Made by a program: the position numbers and the translations under genes. DNA of 64,000 nt from NCBI GenBank assembly GCA_030679915.1, contig JAUXRY010000011.1:45955-109954 (forward strand), given 5' to 3'. The notes under the pieces are model-generated. The model saw only the letters and a program-made list of their open reading frames with translations, did no database searches and was not told where the DNA came from. This DNA is from Thiobacillus sp. (GTDB lineage: Bacteria > Pseudomonadota > Gammaproteobacteria > Burkholderiales > Thiobacillaceae). This document shows, piece after piece, positions 7,722 to 16,900 of the stretch. Positions within the stretch are counted from its first letter, which is position 1; each line of letters opens with the position of its first letter.

Positions 7722-7996
7722 GCGGCAAGCTTACCCAGCTGTCCAAACGTCGCCAGCAACTGGTGGCGCAGGCGGACGCGCAACGCGCCACCCTGGTGGA
7801 CACCCTCGAACCGTGGCGTGCGCGCCTGGCGCGGGTGGACCGCGGGGTGGCTGTGCTGCGTTATGTGAGGCGCCATCCCGTTCTGATGGTGGGCGCCTCG
7901 CTTTTAGTGGCTGCATTGCGCCCGAAACGCGTTGGCAGATGGCTGCAGCGTGGCTTGATGATATGGCAGCTTGGGCGCCGGTTGCGTAAACATTGA
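7718..7996 (+). CDS. YqjK-like small protein
   Basis: The 92-residue product is basic, with an N-terminal coiled region (LSKRRQQLVAQADAQRATLV) and a weakly hydrophobic stretch near residues 52-66 (HPVLMVGASLLVAAL) followed by a basic tail. The motif RRQQLVAQ..QRATLV is the signature of the YqjK family. It overlaps the YqjE-like gene by 4 bases, which completes a yqjD-yqjE-yqjK-like operon. The DNA then runs 90 bases to the cardiolipin-synthase-like gene, which might be cotranscribed. No biochemical function is known. Confidence 0.8.
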   Translation: MSGKLTQLSKRRQQLVAQADAQRATLVDTLEPWRARLARVDRGVAVLRYVRRHPVLMVGASLLVAALRPKRVGRWLQRGLMIWQLGRRLRKH

Positions 7997-8084
7997 GCAT
8001 TACAAACCGGGTCATCAATCTGATACCAGATGAAACGGTCGTCTGGCGGGCGCGAGCCCTTTGCGAACCGGAATAATCAAGAAA

Positions 8085-9533
8085 ATGCCCTGCCAGAATG
8101 TTGATCAACCCGTGCCATCGCGCCCGCTTACTTTCTCCTGCGTGGTACTCAAACGCATGGCGGCAGCTGCCTGCTGCCTGCTCACATTTGCCGGATGCGC
8201 AACCATCCCTGACGCCGCGGCAGAACGCGAAATGGACAAGCCGCGCGTACAGGCTGTGGCGTTCGATAACGCGCGCGGCCCGGTTTCCGTCAACAAGAAC
8301 TCGGCCATTATTCGGGGACTCAAGCGCGAATCCGGCAACATCGACATCCTGCAGAAACACTTGGCCCTGGAACAGACGATTAACGTCGACAGCCCCCTGG
8401 TTCTGGGCAACAAGCTGGTTTTGCTACAAGACGGACCGGCAACTTATCAAGCCATGTTCGCGGCCATGCGCGCGGCCAAAGACCATATCAACCTGGAAAC
8501 CTATATCTTTGAAGACGACGAGATTGGTAATCAGTTTGCAGACCTGTTGCTGGAAAAACAGGCCGCGGGCGTTCAGGTCAATCTGATATACGACAGCGTC
8601 GGCTGCCTGAATACACCCAAGGCATTTTTCGAGCGCCTGAGTGCCGGCGGTATCCAGGTGCTCGAGTTCAATCCAGTCAACCCCTTGGCCAGAAACAAGA
8701 AGGGGTGGCTGCTTAATAACCGCGACCACCGCAAGTTGCTGGTGGTCGATGGCCGCATCGCTTTCATCGGCGGCATCAATATCAGTGAATCGTATTCCAG
8801 CGGACCTTCCCTCAGGAAAGCTCGAAAGAAGGACGCGACGCCGATTGGGTGGCGGGACACCCACTTGCAGATCGAAGGACCGGTGGTGGCGGAATTTCAA
8901 AAACTGTTCATCCACACTTGGGTGAAGCAGGAAGGTCAGCCACTGGCTGAAAAAAGCTACTTCCCCAAACTCGACAACAAGGGGGACGCGATCGTGCGTG
9001 CCATCGGCAGCGCCTCTGCCGACCCGCACAGCCTGATCTATCTCACACTGCTATCGGCGATCGACCATGCAGAACAGCGTGTAAACCTCACCAACGCCTA
9101 CTTCGTTCCCGATCCTCAATTGCTCAAGGCCTTGACTGACGCGTCGCAGCGCGGCGCCGACGTGAAGCTGGTCTTGCCGAGTCACACCGATTCCTGGGCG
9201 GTATTCCACGCCGGGCGCTCGCATTATTCAACGCTGCTGCGTGCGGGTGTCAGGATTTATGAGCGGCGCGGTGCGGTGATGCATTCCAAGACGGCCTCCA
9301 TCGACGGCGTCTGGTCGACTATAGGTTCAACCAACCTGGATTGGCGCAGCTTTCTGCACAATGACGAAATCAATGCAGTGATACTCGGTAGCGATTTTGC
9401 AGGGCAAATGGATGCCATGTTCGCCCGTGATCTGGCAGAGTCTGATGCCATCGATCTTGAGGGCTGGGAGCGCAGGCCATGGCTGTTCCGGCTGAAAGAG
9501 TGGACGGCACGGCTCGCAGAATACTGGTTGTAG
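8085..9533 (+). CDS. Phospholipase D-family cardiolipin synthase-like lipoprotein
   Basis: The product carries two HKD motifs of the phospholipase D superfamily: H215/K217/D222 in DHRKLLVVDGRIAFIGG and H400/K402/D407 in MHSKTASIDG, each followed by the expected GG/S-N pattern. Such enzymes form cardiolipin by transphosphatidylation. The N-terminus carries a lipoprotein-type signal with lipobox FAGC (Cys38 counted from ATG 8085) rather than the two membrane helices of ClsA, so it should be lipid-anchored and periplasm-facing, closer to ClsB/ClsC-type relatives. ATG 8085 gives a long n-region. ATG 8157 would give a more usual signal length, and TTG 8061 is also open. It follows the yqjDEK-like group, which fits an envelope-remodelling theme. 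Confidence 0.85.
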   Translation: MPCQNVDQPVPSRPLTFSCVVLKRMAAAACCLLTFAGCATIPDAAAEREMDKPRVQAVAFDNARGPVSVNKNSAIIRGLKRESGNIDILQKHLALEQTINVDSPLVLGNKLVLLQDGPATYQAMFAAMRAAKDHINLETYIFEDDEIGNQFADLLLEKQAAGVQVNLIYDSVGCLNTPKAFFERLSAGGIQVLEFNPVNPLARNKKGWLLNNRDHRKLLVVDGRIAFIGGINISESYSSGPSLRKARKKDATPIGWRDTHLQIEGPVVAEFQKLFIHTWVKQEGQPLAEKSYFPKLDNKGDAIVRAIGSASADPHSLIYLTLLSAIDHAEQRVNLTNAYFVPDPQLLKALTDASQRGADVKLVLPSHTDSWAVFHAGRSHYSTLLRAGVRIYERRGAVMHSKTASIDGVWSTIGSTNLDWRSFLHNDEINAVILGSDFAGQMDAMFARDLAESDAIDLEGWERRPWLFRLKEWTARLAEYWL

Positions 9534-9772
9534 TCTGAACAGGTTGGATGACCGTTGCCAAGCCGGAGCGCCCCACACCCTAATAGTGCCTTATGTGCGT
9601 TACCGAACTGATGGGTCCGGATGCGCCAGCTAAGCTGTTCGCTTGTATTGTTTTTGACGCGGAATGTGATGCCAGGCGGAGAGGGCGATGCTGAAGCATC
9701 TGCCATGATCACTTTGCTGGTGACGCACAGTCACTGCCCACCTCGTTGACCCACGCACCATAAGGAGAAAAA

Positions 9773-9994
9773 ATGAACGCTGTTAAAGGAATCGCATTGG
9801 CGCTGATTGTGGCGGGCATACTGAGCCTGGCATACGGCGGATTCAGCTACACCAAGGAAACGCATGAGGCCAAATTGGGTCCGATCGAGTTTTCGGTTAC
9901 GGACCGGGAGCGCGTCAATATCCCCGTCTGGGCAGGCGTGGGCGCCATTCTGATTGGCGGAGCACTGCTTGTTTTTGGCGGCAACAAACGCTAG
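9773..9994 (+). CDS. Small two-helix membrane protein
   Basis: The 73-residue product starts after an excellent ribosome binding site (AAGGAGAAAAAATG). It has one N-terminal hydrophobic helix (IALALIVAGILSLAYGGF), a 25-residue polar loop containing HEAKLGPIEFSV, and a second helix (VWAGVGAILIGGALLVFGG) ending NKR. Similar small proteins are common in betaproteobacteria beside stress genes, with no assigned function. It lies between the cardiolipin synthase gene and an AI-2E family permease, 48 bases before the latter, so these two may share a transcript. Confidence 0.75.
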   Translation: MNAVKGIALALIVAGILSLAYGGFSYTKETHEAKLGPIEFSVTDRERVNIPVWAGVGAILIGGALLVFGGNKR

Positions 9995-10042
9995 GCCCTT
10001 TTTTGCACCAAGCGTTCTGGCCTTCTTGAGGGGCTGCACCCT

Positions 10043-11218
10043 ATGATTCCCCCTTCCCTTCCAGCCTCTCCAATTGGGAATTCAGCATCCGAGCCAGCGG
10101 TTGCTGATGCCATTCCGCACACCGCTCCTTTGCCCGTAGATGCACGCGGCGTCGCGCTCGTCATCATGGCGACCGTGGCGTTGATATTCGCACTGAACTG
10201 GGCGCAGCCGTTTCTGATCACCCTGTTGCTGGGGATCCTCTTTGCGTACACCCTGAACCCACTCGTGATGTGGCTGGAGCGGATCAGGATACCGCGGGTC
10301 GCGGGCGCCAGCCTGGTCATGCTGGCCGTCATCTGTGCACTCGTGTTTGGCACCTATGCGTTGCGAGGGCAGGTTCAAAGAATCATTGCGCAATTGCCTG
10401 AAGCGGCGAGCAAGGTGTCGACCGGGCTCGACAAAATGCGCAGCGGCCAGCAGAGCAATATGAAGCATGTTCAAGCTGCTGCGGAAACAATTGAAAAAGC
10501 CGCGAGTAAAGCCGACCTCTCGGCGCCACCCAAATCGCGCATCACGCGCGTTGTAATTGACGAACCTGCTTTCAAACTGAGTAACGCCTTATTGGTGGGA
10601 TCCAAAGGGGTGCTCACGATCATTGGCCAGGCGGCCATGGTGTTTTTTCTGGTGTTCTTTTTCCTGCTGGGCGGTGATTTGTTCAAACGCAAGCTGGTGC
10701 GGCTCGCAGGCCCGACGCTGTCGAGAAAAAAGATCACGGTGCACATCCTGGATGGGATCAATGATTCCATTCAGAAGTACATGTTCATGTTGTTGGTGAC
10801 CAACGTTTTGTTGGGGCTGATCACTTGGGTCGTATTGCGATGGATCGGTTTGGAAAATGCCGGTGCCTGGGCCGTTGCTGCCGGTTTGCTGCATCTCATC
10901 CCTTATGCGGGTCCCGCCATCACCGCAGTCATCCTCGGTATGGCTGGTTTCATGCAATTCGATTCACTAGCTGTGGGGCTATTGATCGCAGGCACGTCGC
11001 TGTTGATTGCGACCTTCATCGGCACCATTGTCACCACCTGGATGACCGGCAAGTTTGCAAAAATGAACATGGCTGCCGTGTTTGTGTCGCTGCTGTTTTG
11101 GGCCTGGTTATGGGGGGTGTGGGGCATGCTGCTGGGCTTGCCGATCATCGTCATCGTGAAAGTCGTGTCACAACATGTGGAGCAGTTGCATCCCGTGGCG
11201 GAATTGCTGGGTAAATAA
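10043..11218 (+). CDS. AI-2E family transporter (PerM/YdiK-like)
   Basis: The 391-residue product has the AI-2E exporter superfamily layout: a polar N-terminus, three transmembrane segments in the first third (from VALVIMATVALIFALNW), a long soluble region (about residues 110-195), then four to five further helices including LLGLITWVVLRWIGLENAGAW and the family motif LLHLIPYAGPAI. Members export quorum signals, sodium/protons or unknown compounds, so the substrate is not predictable. ATG 10043 gives an N-terminus that starts with a Pro/Ser-rich tail before the first helix. The gene ends at a bidirectional hairpin facing argJ. A second, divergent family member is at 34212. Confidence 0.85.
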   Translation: MIPPSLPASPIGNSASEPAVADAIPHTAPLPVDARGVALVIMATVALIFALNWAQPFLITLLLGILFAYTLNPLVMWLERIRIPRVAGASLVMLAVICALVFGTYALRGQVQRIIAQLPEAASKVSTGLDKMRSGQQSNMKHVQAAAETIEKAASKADLSAPPKSRITRVVIDEPAFKLSNALLVGSKGVLTIIGQAAMVFFLVFFFLLGGDLFKRKLVRLAGPTLSRKKITVHILDGINDSIQKYMFMLLVTNVLLGLITWVVLRWIGLENAGAWAVAAGLLHLIPYAGPAITAVILGMAGFMQFDSLAVGLLIAGTSLLIATFIGTIVTTWMTGKFAKMNMAAVFVSLLFWAWLWGVWGMLLGLPIIVIVKVVSQHVEQLHPVAELLGK

Positions 11219-11239
11219 TACCCCCGGGTTCGCCCCTGG

Positions 11240-11281
11240 AAAGGTTAACCCGGGATGCAGGGAGCACCTGGGTTAACCTTT
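11240..11281. terminator. Bidirectional terminator between the permease and argJ
   Basis: A 12-bp perfect stem (AAAGGTTAACCC at 11240-11251 with GGGTTAACCTTT at 11270-11281) plus flanking G/C pairs lies between two convergent genes. The A/T ends of the stem give a short U-run on both strands. Confidence 0.8.
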
Positions 11282-11301
11282 CTGTCGCCGCAGAGTGTGG
11301 T

Positions 11302-12543
11302 TCAGGTGCGATATTCCGCGTTGATCTTCACATAGTCGTAAGAAAAGTCGCAGGTCCACACCGTGGCAGAAATTGTGCCGCGGTTGAGTGCCACGCGTAC
11401 GGTGATGTCCGCTTCCTTCATGACAGCGGCGCCCTGCGCTTCGGTGTAGCTCGTCGCCCGCCCACCTTTTTCAGCCACCAATACGTCGCCCAGATATACC
11501 TGCAAGGTGTTCACGTCGAGATCCATGATGCCGGCATAACCAATCGCAGCAAGAATGCGTCCGAGGTTGGGGTCACTGGCGAAAAACGCGGTCTTGATCA
11601 GTGGGGAACGTGCGATGGCATAGGCAATCTGCTTGCATTCCGCATGGTCGCGCCCGCCTTCGACCTGTACGGTAATGAACTTGGTTGCGCCCTCGCCGTC
11701 ACGCGCCATCGCCTGTGCAAGCTCGATTGAAACCGCGCTGACAGCGGCTTTTAGTGCCAGGTAGTCTGTGCTGAATGCATCGCTGATTTCCGCATTGCCG
11801 GCTTGTCCGGTGGCAATCAGGATGAAGCTGTCGTTGGTTGAGGTGTCGCCGTCCACCGTGACGCAGTTGAACGACACATCGGCGACGTCTTGCACCAGCT
11901 GCTGCATCAGCACAGGTGCGATGGCGGCGTCAGTGGCCACATAGCCCAGCATGGTCGCCATGTTGGGGTGGATCATGCCCGAGCCTTTGGCGATGCCGGT
12001 GACGGTGATGGCTTTGCCGCCGACCTGCGCCTGACGTGTGGTGCCCTTGGCGACGATATCGGTAGTCATGATGGCGTGGGCGGCTTCCGACCAGTGATTT
12101 GGTGCCAGATCGGTTTTCGCGGCAGGTAGTGCGGGCAGGATCTTGTCGATCGGCAGCGGTTCCAGAATCACGCCGGTGGAAAACGGCAGCACGTTTTCTG
12201 CCGTGCAGCCCATCAATTGCGCCACCGCTTCGCAGGTCTGGCGCGCGCGGTTCAGCCCTTCCTCGCCGGTGCCGGCGTTGGCGTTACCGGTGTTGATCAC
12301 CAGTGCGCGGATGCGCCCGCCGTGCTGATTATTCTGACCCAGATGCTGTTTGCATAGCGTGACCGGTGCCGCGCAAAAGCGGTTCTGCGTGAACACGCCC
12401 GCGACCTGGCTGCCAGGTGCGAGTTCGATCAGCGTGAGGTCGCGCTTACCGGGTTTTTTGATGCCGGCAGAGGCAATGCCGATACGGATGCCCGCAACAG
12501 GTAACAGGGAGGCGGGATCAGGGGCAGTGAGGTTGACGGGCAT
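11302..12543 (-). CDS. argJ: Arginine biosynthesis bifunctional protein ArgJ
   Basis: The 413-residue product matches ornithine acetyltransferase / N-acetylglutamate synthase along its length. The self-cleavage site is intact: KGSGMIHPNMATMLG with nucleophile Thr197, where the precursor splits into alpha and beta chains. It recycles the acetyl group from N-acetylornithine to glutamate, and in the bifunctional form also uses acetyl-CoA, giving the cyclic arginine pathway. The length is normal (about 400). ATG 12543 begins MPVNLTAPDPASLLPVAGI, the usual start region. It is a single gene, convergent with the permease. No other arg gene is nearby. Confidence 0.96.
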   Translation of the reverse strand: MPVNLTAPDPASLLPVAGIRIGIASAGIKKPGKRDLTLIELAPGSQVAGVFTQNRFCAAPVTLCKQHLGQNNQHGGRIRALVINTGNANAGTGEEGLNRARQTCEAVAQLMGCTAENVLPFSTGVILEPLPIDKILPALPAAKTDLAPNHWSEAAHAIMTTDIVAKGTTRQAQVGGKAITVTGIAKGSGMIHPNMATMLGYVATDAAIAPVLMQQLVQDVADVSFNCVTVDGDTSTNDSFILIATGQAGNAEISDAFSTDYLALKAAVSAVSIELAQAMARDGEGATKFITVQVEGGRDHAECKQIAYAIARSPLIKTAFFASDPNLGRILAAIGYAGIMDLDVNTLQVYLGDVLVAEKGGRATSYTEAQGAAVMKEADITVRVALNRGTISATVWTCDFSYDYVKINAEYRT

Positions 12544-12604
12544 GGCAGCGTAGAAGAACGGAAAACCGTTATTTTAAGCCGGGCAGCCGTTTTGATGGCA
12601 CGTC

Positions 12605-12844
12605 CTAGGGTGTTTGTCTAAACAGCGCGTTCACCAAACGGCGAAATTCCGGCCGCCATGGCCACACTGGATCGCTTTCAATCGAACGTGACAAAGCGGC
12701 CAGTGCGATCAGGCCAAATATGAAAAACAGACATTCCGAAATGAGTTGGCTTGGTGTAAGTAACCCGAATGGAATGTCCATAAAGCCGGGCACATAAAAC
12801 AGGCTGGCAAACGCGGTAAAAAGAAGCGTTGGGCCGAGGTACAT
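12605..12844 (-). CDS. Small hypothetical membrane protein
   Basis: The 79-residue product starts at ATG 12844 with GGAG nine bases upstream. It has two hydrophobic stretches (LGPTLLFTAFASLFYVPGF and ECLFFIFGLIALAALS) and a C-terminal polar tail with WPWRPEFRRLVNALF. I do not recognise a family. Base use and the ribosome binding site support a real gene. It lies 62 bases upstream of argJ on the same strand, but the products have no evident link. Confidence 0.55.
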   Translation of the reverse strand: MYLGPTLLFTAFASLFYVPGFMDIPFGLLTPSQLISECLFFIFGLIALAALSRSIESDPVWPWRPEFRRLVNALFRQTP

Positions 12845-12982
12845 GGAATTGCTCCGTTATTTTGCTATTTATAGCGTCCAACATAGCAAACGTTGTGCCA
12901 GAAATACAAAATTCATTTAAAACAAAGGCTTGGTTATCTGGCTGAAGCTGGATTAATGGTCAAGCGTAAACAAATCCGACAG

Positions 12983-13321
12983 CTATTTTTCTAACGGCAA
13001 GGCTGCGAGTTTGCGCAGTATCTCGTGAGAAAGTGAGTAAAACTGCGGCGTAGGACCCAAATCCTCGTAGATCGGGTCGCCATAATCGTCTTCGGCGATG
13101 ATGCGCTTACCGGGGATATAGGGCATGGCCACTTCGAGCTCGTCGAGCGCTGCACGAACCAGATCGGCCATCAACTGGGACTCGCTGCGCCCCGGATACA
13201 TGACGTGTAGCGCTTCGATGCGGGCGGCATCACGGAGCGGCAAATGAACCGTATAAGCCCGCACGGACGTGCGCTCATGTCCTTCTTTGCCCCAGCGTTG
13301 AATCAGTTCGGCGATGCGCAT
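12983..13321 (-). CDS. Conserved hypothetical protein (often annotated 'type 1 pili tip component')
   Basis: From ATG 13321 the 112-residue product begins MRIAELIQRWGKEGH and contains LPLRDAARIEALHVMYPGRS, ELEVAMPYIPGKRI and the C-terminal block DPIYEDLGPTPQFY. This matches a small gammaproteobacterial/betaproteobacterial family that databases often call type 1 pili tip component. Nothing in the sequence (no signal peptide, no Cys pair) supports a pilus role. An arc-like N-terminal segment that could bind DNA is possible but not shown. Reading open upstream to 13369 adds an unlikely extension, so the RIAELI start was chosen. It is 63 bases beyond the DUF938 methyltransferase in the same direction. 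Confidence 0.65.
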   Translation of the reverse strand: MRIAELIQRWGKEGHERTSVRAYTVHLPLRDAARIEALHVMYPGRSESQLMADLVRAALDELEVAMPYIPGKRIIAEDDYGDPIYEDLGPTPQFYSLSHEILRKLAALPLEK

Positions 13322-13384
13322 GCGCTTTCCTATGCATTGCGATGGTCTTGTTATAGCAAAGACCCGCACAAGGCAAAGCAGGAT

Positions 13385-13984
13385 TCAGTCCATTCGCTTC
13401 CAAACCAGCGTGCGATTGTTGGCCGGCATGGCGATGTCCTGCTGAAGTGATAACCCTTGCGCACGCGCCAGCGCGTCCACCGCTTCAAAATCGCGCACGC
13501 CCGAAGCCGGATCTCGCGACTTCAGCCAGATATCGAAACGGGCATTGCTTTCCGAGGTAAACGCGCCGTTGTAGTTAAACGGACCATAAATCACCAGCAC
13601 GCCACCCGGCTCCAATACAGCGCCGATGCCCGCAAAAAACTGTTCAACCGAGTCCCAGCCCATGATGTGCAGGGTGTTGGCCGAAAACACCGCGTCATAG
13701 CGGCCATGGCGCCAGGCTTGCTGGTTCACGTCCAGTTCGATTGGGGGCAGCACATTCGGCAGTGCTGCGTCGTTGAGCCACATCTGGATGCCCGTGTGGT
13801 GTGGCCGTACATCAGCGGTTTGCCAGCGCAGATGCGGCAGTGCCGCGCCAAAATCCACGGCGTGCTGGCCGGTGCCGCTGCCGATTTCCAAAACCGTGCT
13901 GCGGTCGGCAAACGCCTCGTGTAGAACGGCCAGGATCGGGTCGCGGTTTTGTACGCAGGATTCGGAAAAAGGTTTATTGCCCAA
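13385..13984 (-). CDS. DUF938 class I SAM-dependent methyltransferase
   Basis: The 199-residue product contains the class I methyltransferase motif I (VLEIGSGTGQHAVDFG, about residues 31-46) and the family-specific blocks PHLRWQTADVRP, FSANTLHIMGW and YGPFNYNGAFTSESN. The N-terminus KPFSESCVQNRDPIL is typical of DUF938. The substrate is unknown. It starts 16 bases after the end of addA and is probably the last gene of the fdxA-addB-addA transcript. The length is normal for the family (about 200). Confidence 0.88.
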   Translation of the reverse strand: MGNKPFSESCVQNRDPILAVLHEAFADRSTVLEIGSGTGQHAVDFGAALPHLRWQTADVRPHHTGIQMWLNDAALPNVLPPIELDVNQQAWRHGRYDAVFSANTLHIMGWDSVEQFFAGIGAVLEPGGVLVIYGPFNYNGAFTSESNARFDIWLKSRDPASGVRDFEAVDALARAQGLSLQQDIAMPANNRTLVWKRMD

Positions 13985-13999
13985 GGGGTGACTCCAGTT

Positions 14000-16900
14000 T
14001 TATTGCGTGCGCATACTGATGAACCGGCCATCAGCCAGAAGCAATGCAGCGTGAATAGGCTTGCCGGGATACAGCCCGGCAAGCAGGGTTTGGTAGTTCG
14101 ACAGCTGCGGGCGGTGGCGTTCGGTCAGCAGATCGTCCGGCAGGCCCACGCTGTCACCGCCTGTTTTGTAGTCGATGATCCACACCGCATCGTCAAATTC
14201 CACCACGCGGTCGAGCCGCTGCATGCGACCGCCAGCATCCAGCAATGCCAGTTCGTTGTGCGCGGTTTGATACTGCGCAGGATCGAAAAAGCGCGCCAGG
14301 TGCGGCTGTGTCAGCAAGGCGCGCGCATCGGCTTCAATGCGATTCAGTTCGGCGGCCACCCCCAGTCGGGTAGCCAGCGCGGGCAGATCGCGCGCCGCAC
14401 CTGGGGGCGCATGGTGTTCAAGGCAGGCATGAAACAGCTCGCCACTCGCCGCCGCTGGGTTGGCGGTTGCGGGCGCCAGCCGCTGCCCGATGGCTGGCGC
14501 AGCGATGCGAGGCAACGCGTTCGCTACCGGCACGTCCTCAACTGAGGGGGCAGGCGGTAAATCCGCCGGCAGTTCCATCCCCTGCCACGCCGCATCCACG
14601 CGTTGCAGCCAGTCGCTTTTGTCCGCCGCCCCACTGACGATCAGCCCCTGCTCCGCGCGTGTAAGCGCCACGTAGAGCAGATTGTCGGATTCGCGTTTTG
14701 CCAGTTCGGCCTCTTCCGCAAACCAGGGCTCACGCCATGCGCCGCGCTCGTCCTGTTTGCCGAACAGGGAGAAGTGATCAGGTTGCGGCGCCGTCGGTGG
14801 CCACGGTGCCAGCACGCCATAGCTGTCGCCGCGTGTGTGATCGCTGCCGCCGAGCAGCCAGACAATCGGTGCTTCCAGCCCCTTGGAACCGTGGATGGTG
14901 AGCAGCCGCACCGCGTTTTCGCCGTCGGCTGCCAGCCCTTCGCCGGGCGCGGCGTCGGCGTCATCGGTAAGCGAAGCCAGCTCGCGGATGAACCCCGCCA
15001 GCGTCGGGTAGCGGCCGCCGTCCTGCGTCAGCGCCAGCTGCATGAAAGCGCGCAGGTTGGCGGCGATCTGCGGGCGCTGCGCAACAGGCGCGGCGACAGC
15101 GTAGCGCGCTTCGAGATCGCCTTCGAAATAAATGTGGTCGAGCAGATCGTGCACCGGCAGCGTGCCGATGCGCGCGCGCCAGCGGGTGAGCAGACGCGCG
15201 GCACGCATGAGCGTGGGCGGGCAATCTGCCTGCGCTGCCAGCACGCTCAAACGCTCCCAGCCGCGCGTTTCATGCGCGGGCGTGGGCGTAAATACGGTCA
15301 GCAGGTCTGCGTCGCCACAAGCAAATACCGGACTTTTCAGCGTATGTGCCAGCTTTAAATCGGCATGCGGTAGCAGTAGGGTTTCCAGCAGCGAAATCAC
15401 GTCCCGCGCTTCCAGCGCGTGCAGTAGGCCGCCGCGGCGCGAGGTGATGAAGGGAATGCCCGCGGCTTCCAGTTCGCGCTCGTACAGATGCAGGTGGGTG
15501 CGCTTTTTCACCAGTGCCATCACATCGCCGGCGCGCGCGGGGCGGCTTTGTTTGGTGTATTTGTCCACCACACTCCAGCGTCCCAATACTTCGTCGCGCA
15601 ACACCTGGGCAAAGGTTTGCGCCTCGACATGCACCGCCTTGTCGTCGGACTCTGGCAAGGGGGTGGTAAGCGGATTGCGCATACGACTCCACACGTGGCC
15701 GGAGGCCGCGTAGTGGATCGGAGTCCCCGCGTGGGGCAGGCCGAATGAGGCACTGGATTCTATTTTTTCCACGCGAATTGGCAGGCAGCGCAGCGCACCG
15801 GGGCGGGTTTCATTGGCCGGGGCGTGGCTGTGCGCGGCAAATCCCTCAACATCGGAAAACACCGGGTTGATCGCCTGCACCACCGCAGGCGACAGCCGCC
15901 GTGTCATCGTGGTGCTGAACAGCGGTGCATCGAAATGCGTGCGCAAGAATTCCGCCGCCGCGGTAAACACCCGCGCCTCGCCGCGTCGAAAACGATAAAT
16001 CGCCTGCTTCGGATCACCCACCATGAACACCGTCATGTCGCTGTCCGCCTCACGCGCAGCCGTTAGCCAGGTCGACAGCGCCTGCCATTGCAACGGATTG
16101 GTGTCCTGAAACTCGTCGAGCAGCAGATGCCGGTAGCGTGCGTCCAGCTTTAGCGCCAGCCCCGGCGCGTGCTCTTCGCTTTGCAACAGGCGGCAGGCCA
16201 GCCATTCGGCGTCGGCAAAATCGATCACGCCCTGCTGCGCCTTCGCGTCCTGATAACCCTGCACCAGCGCGTGGCCAAGCAGCAGGCCATGGCGGTTGAG
16301 ATTCCAGATGCGGATGTCGGTCTGGATCGCGGTGATGGTTTCCAGCGCGGTTTCCAGCGCGTCGAGATCGCGCAGATAGGTGTCGAGTTCGGCGCCGAGC
16401 GCTTTTTCCAGCTCCTTCGTCGCCTGCTTCTTGCGCCGCTTGCCCGCCGTCATCAAGTGTTTCATCAGCGCGGCGTGCGCATCGTCGGGGGGCAGGCTCA
16501 GGCTGCGCTGGATTTCGGGCGCGCGCGCCTGTTCGCTATTGCCGCCCTTTTCCAGCGCAAAGCCCACCCGCTTCACCCGCGCCAGCATCAATTCGTCGGC
16601 CCAGAACGCCGCCACCGGATCGGTGTCGAGATCTTTGACCAGGCCGGGCCGCAGTTGCGCCAGCGCATAATTAATTGGATCAGGCTGGCCATCGGTGTAG
16701 GCCCACCACTCCGCCCGTGCCTGCACAAAATGCGCGAGCAGCGCGCGCAGACTGTGTTCGCCCAGATCGGTTAGCAAGGCCAGCAGCGCGGTGCCTTCGA
16801 CGGTGTCGGGCGCGGCAGCACCCGCAAGGAGTACGCCGGCGGGTGCCCCGCTGCTGCGCAGCGATCCTGCCGCAGCCCAGCGCGCCAGCAGCGCATCGCG

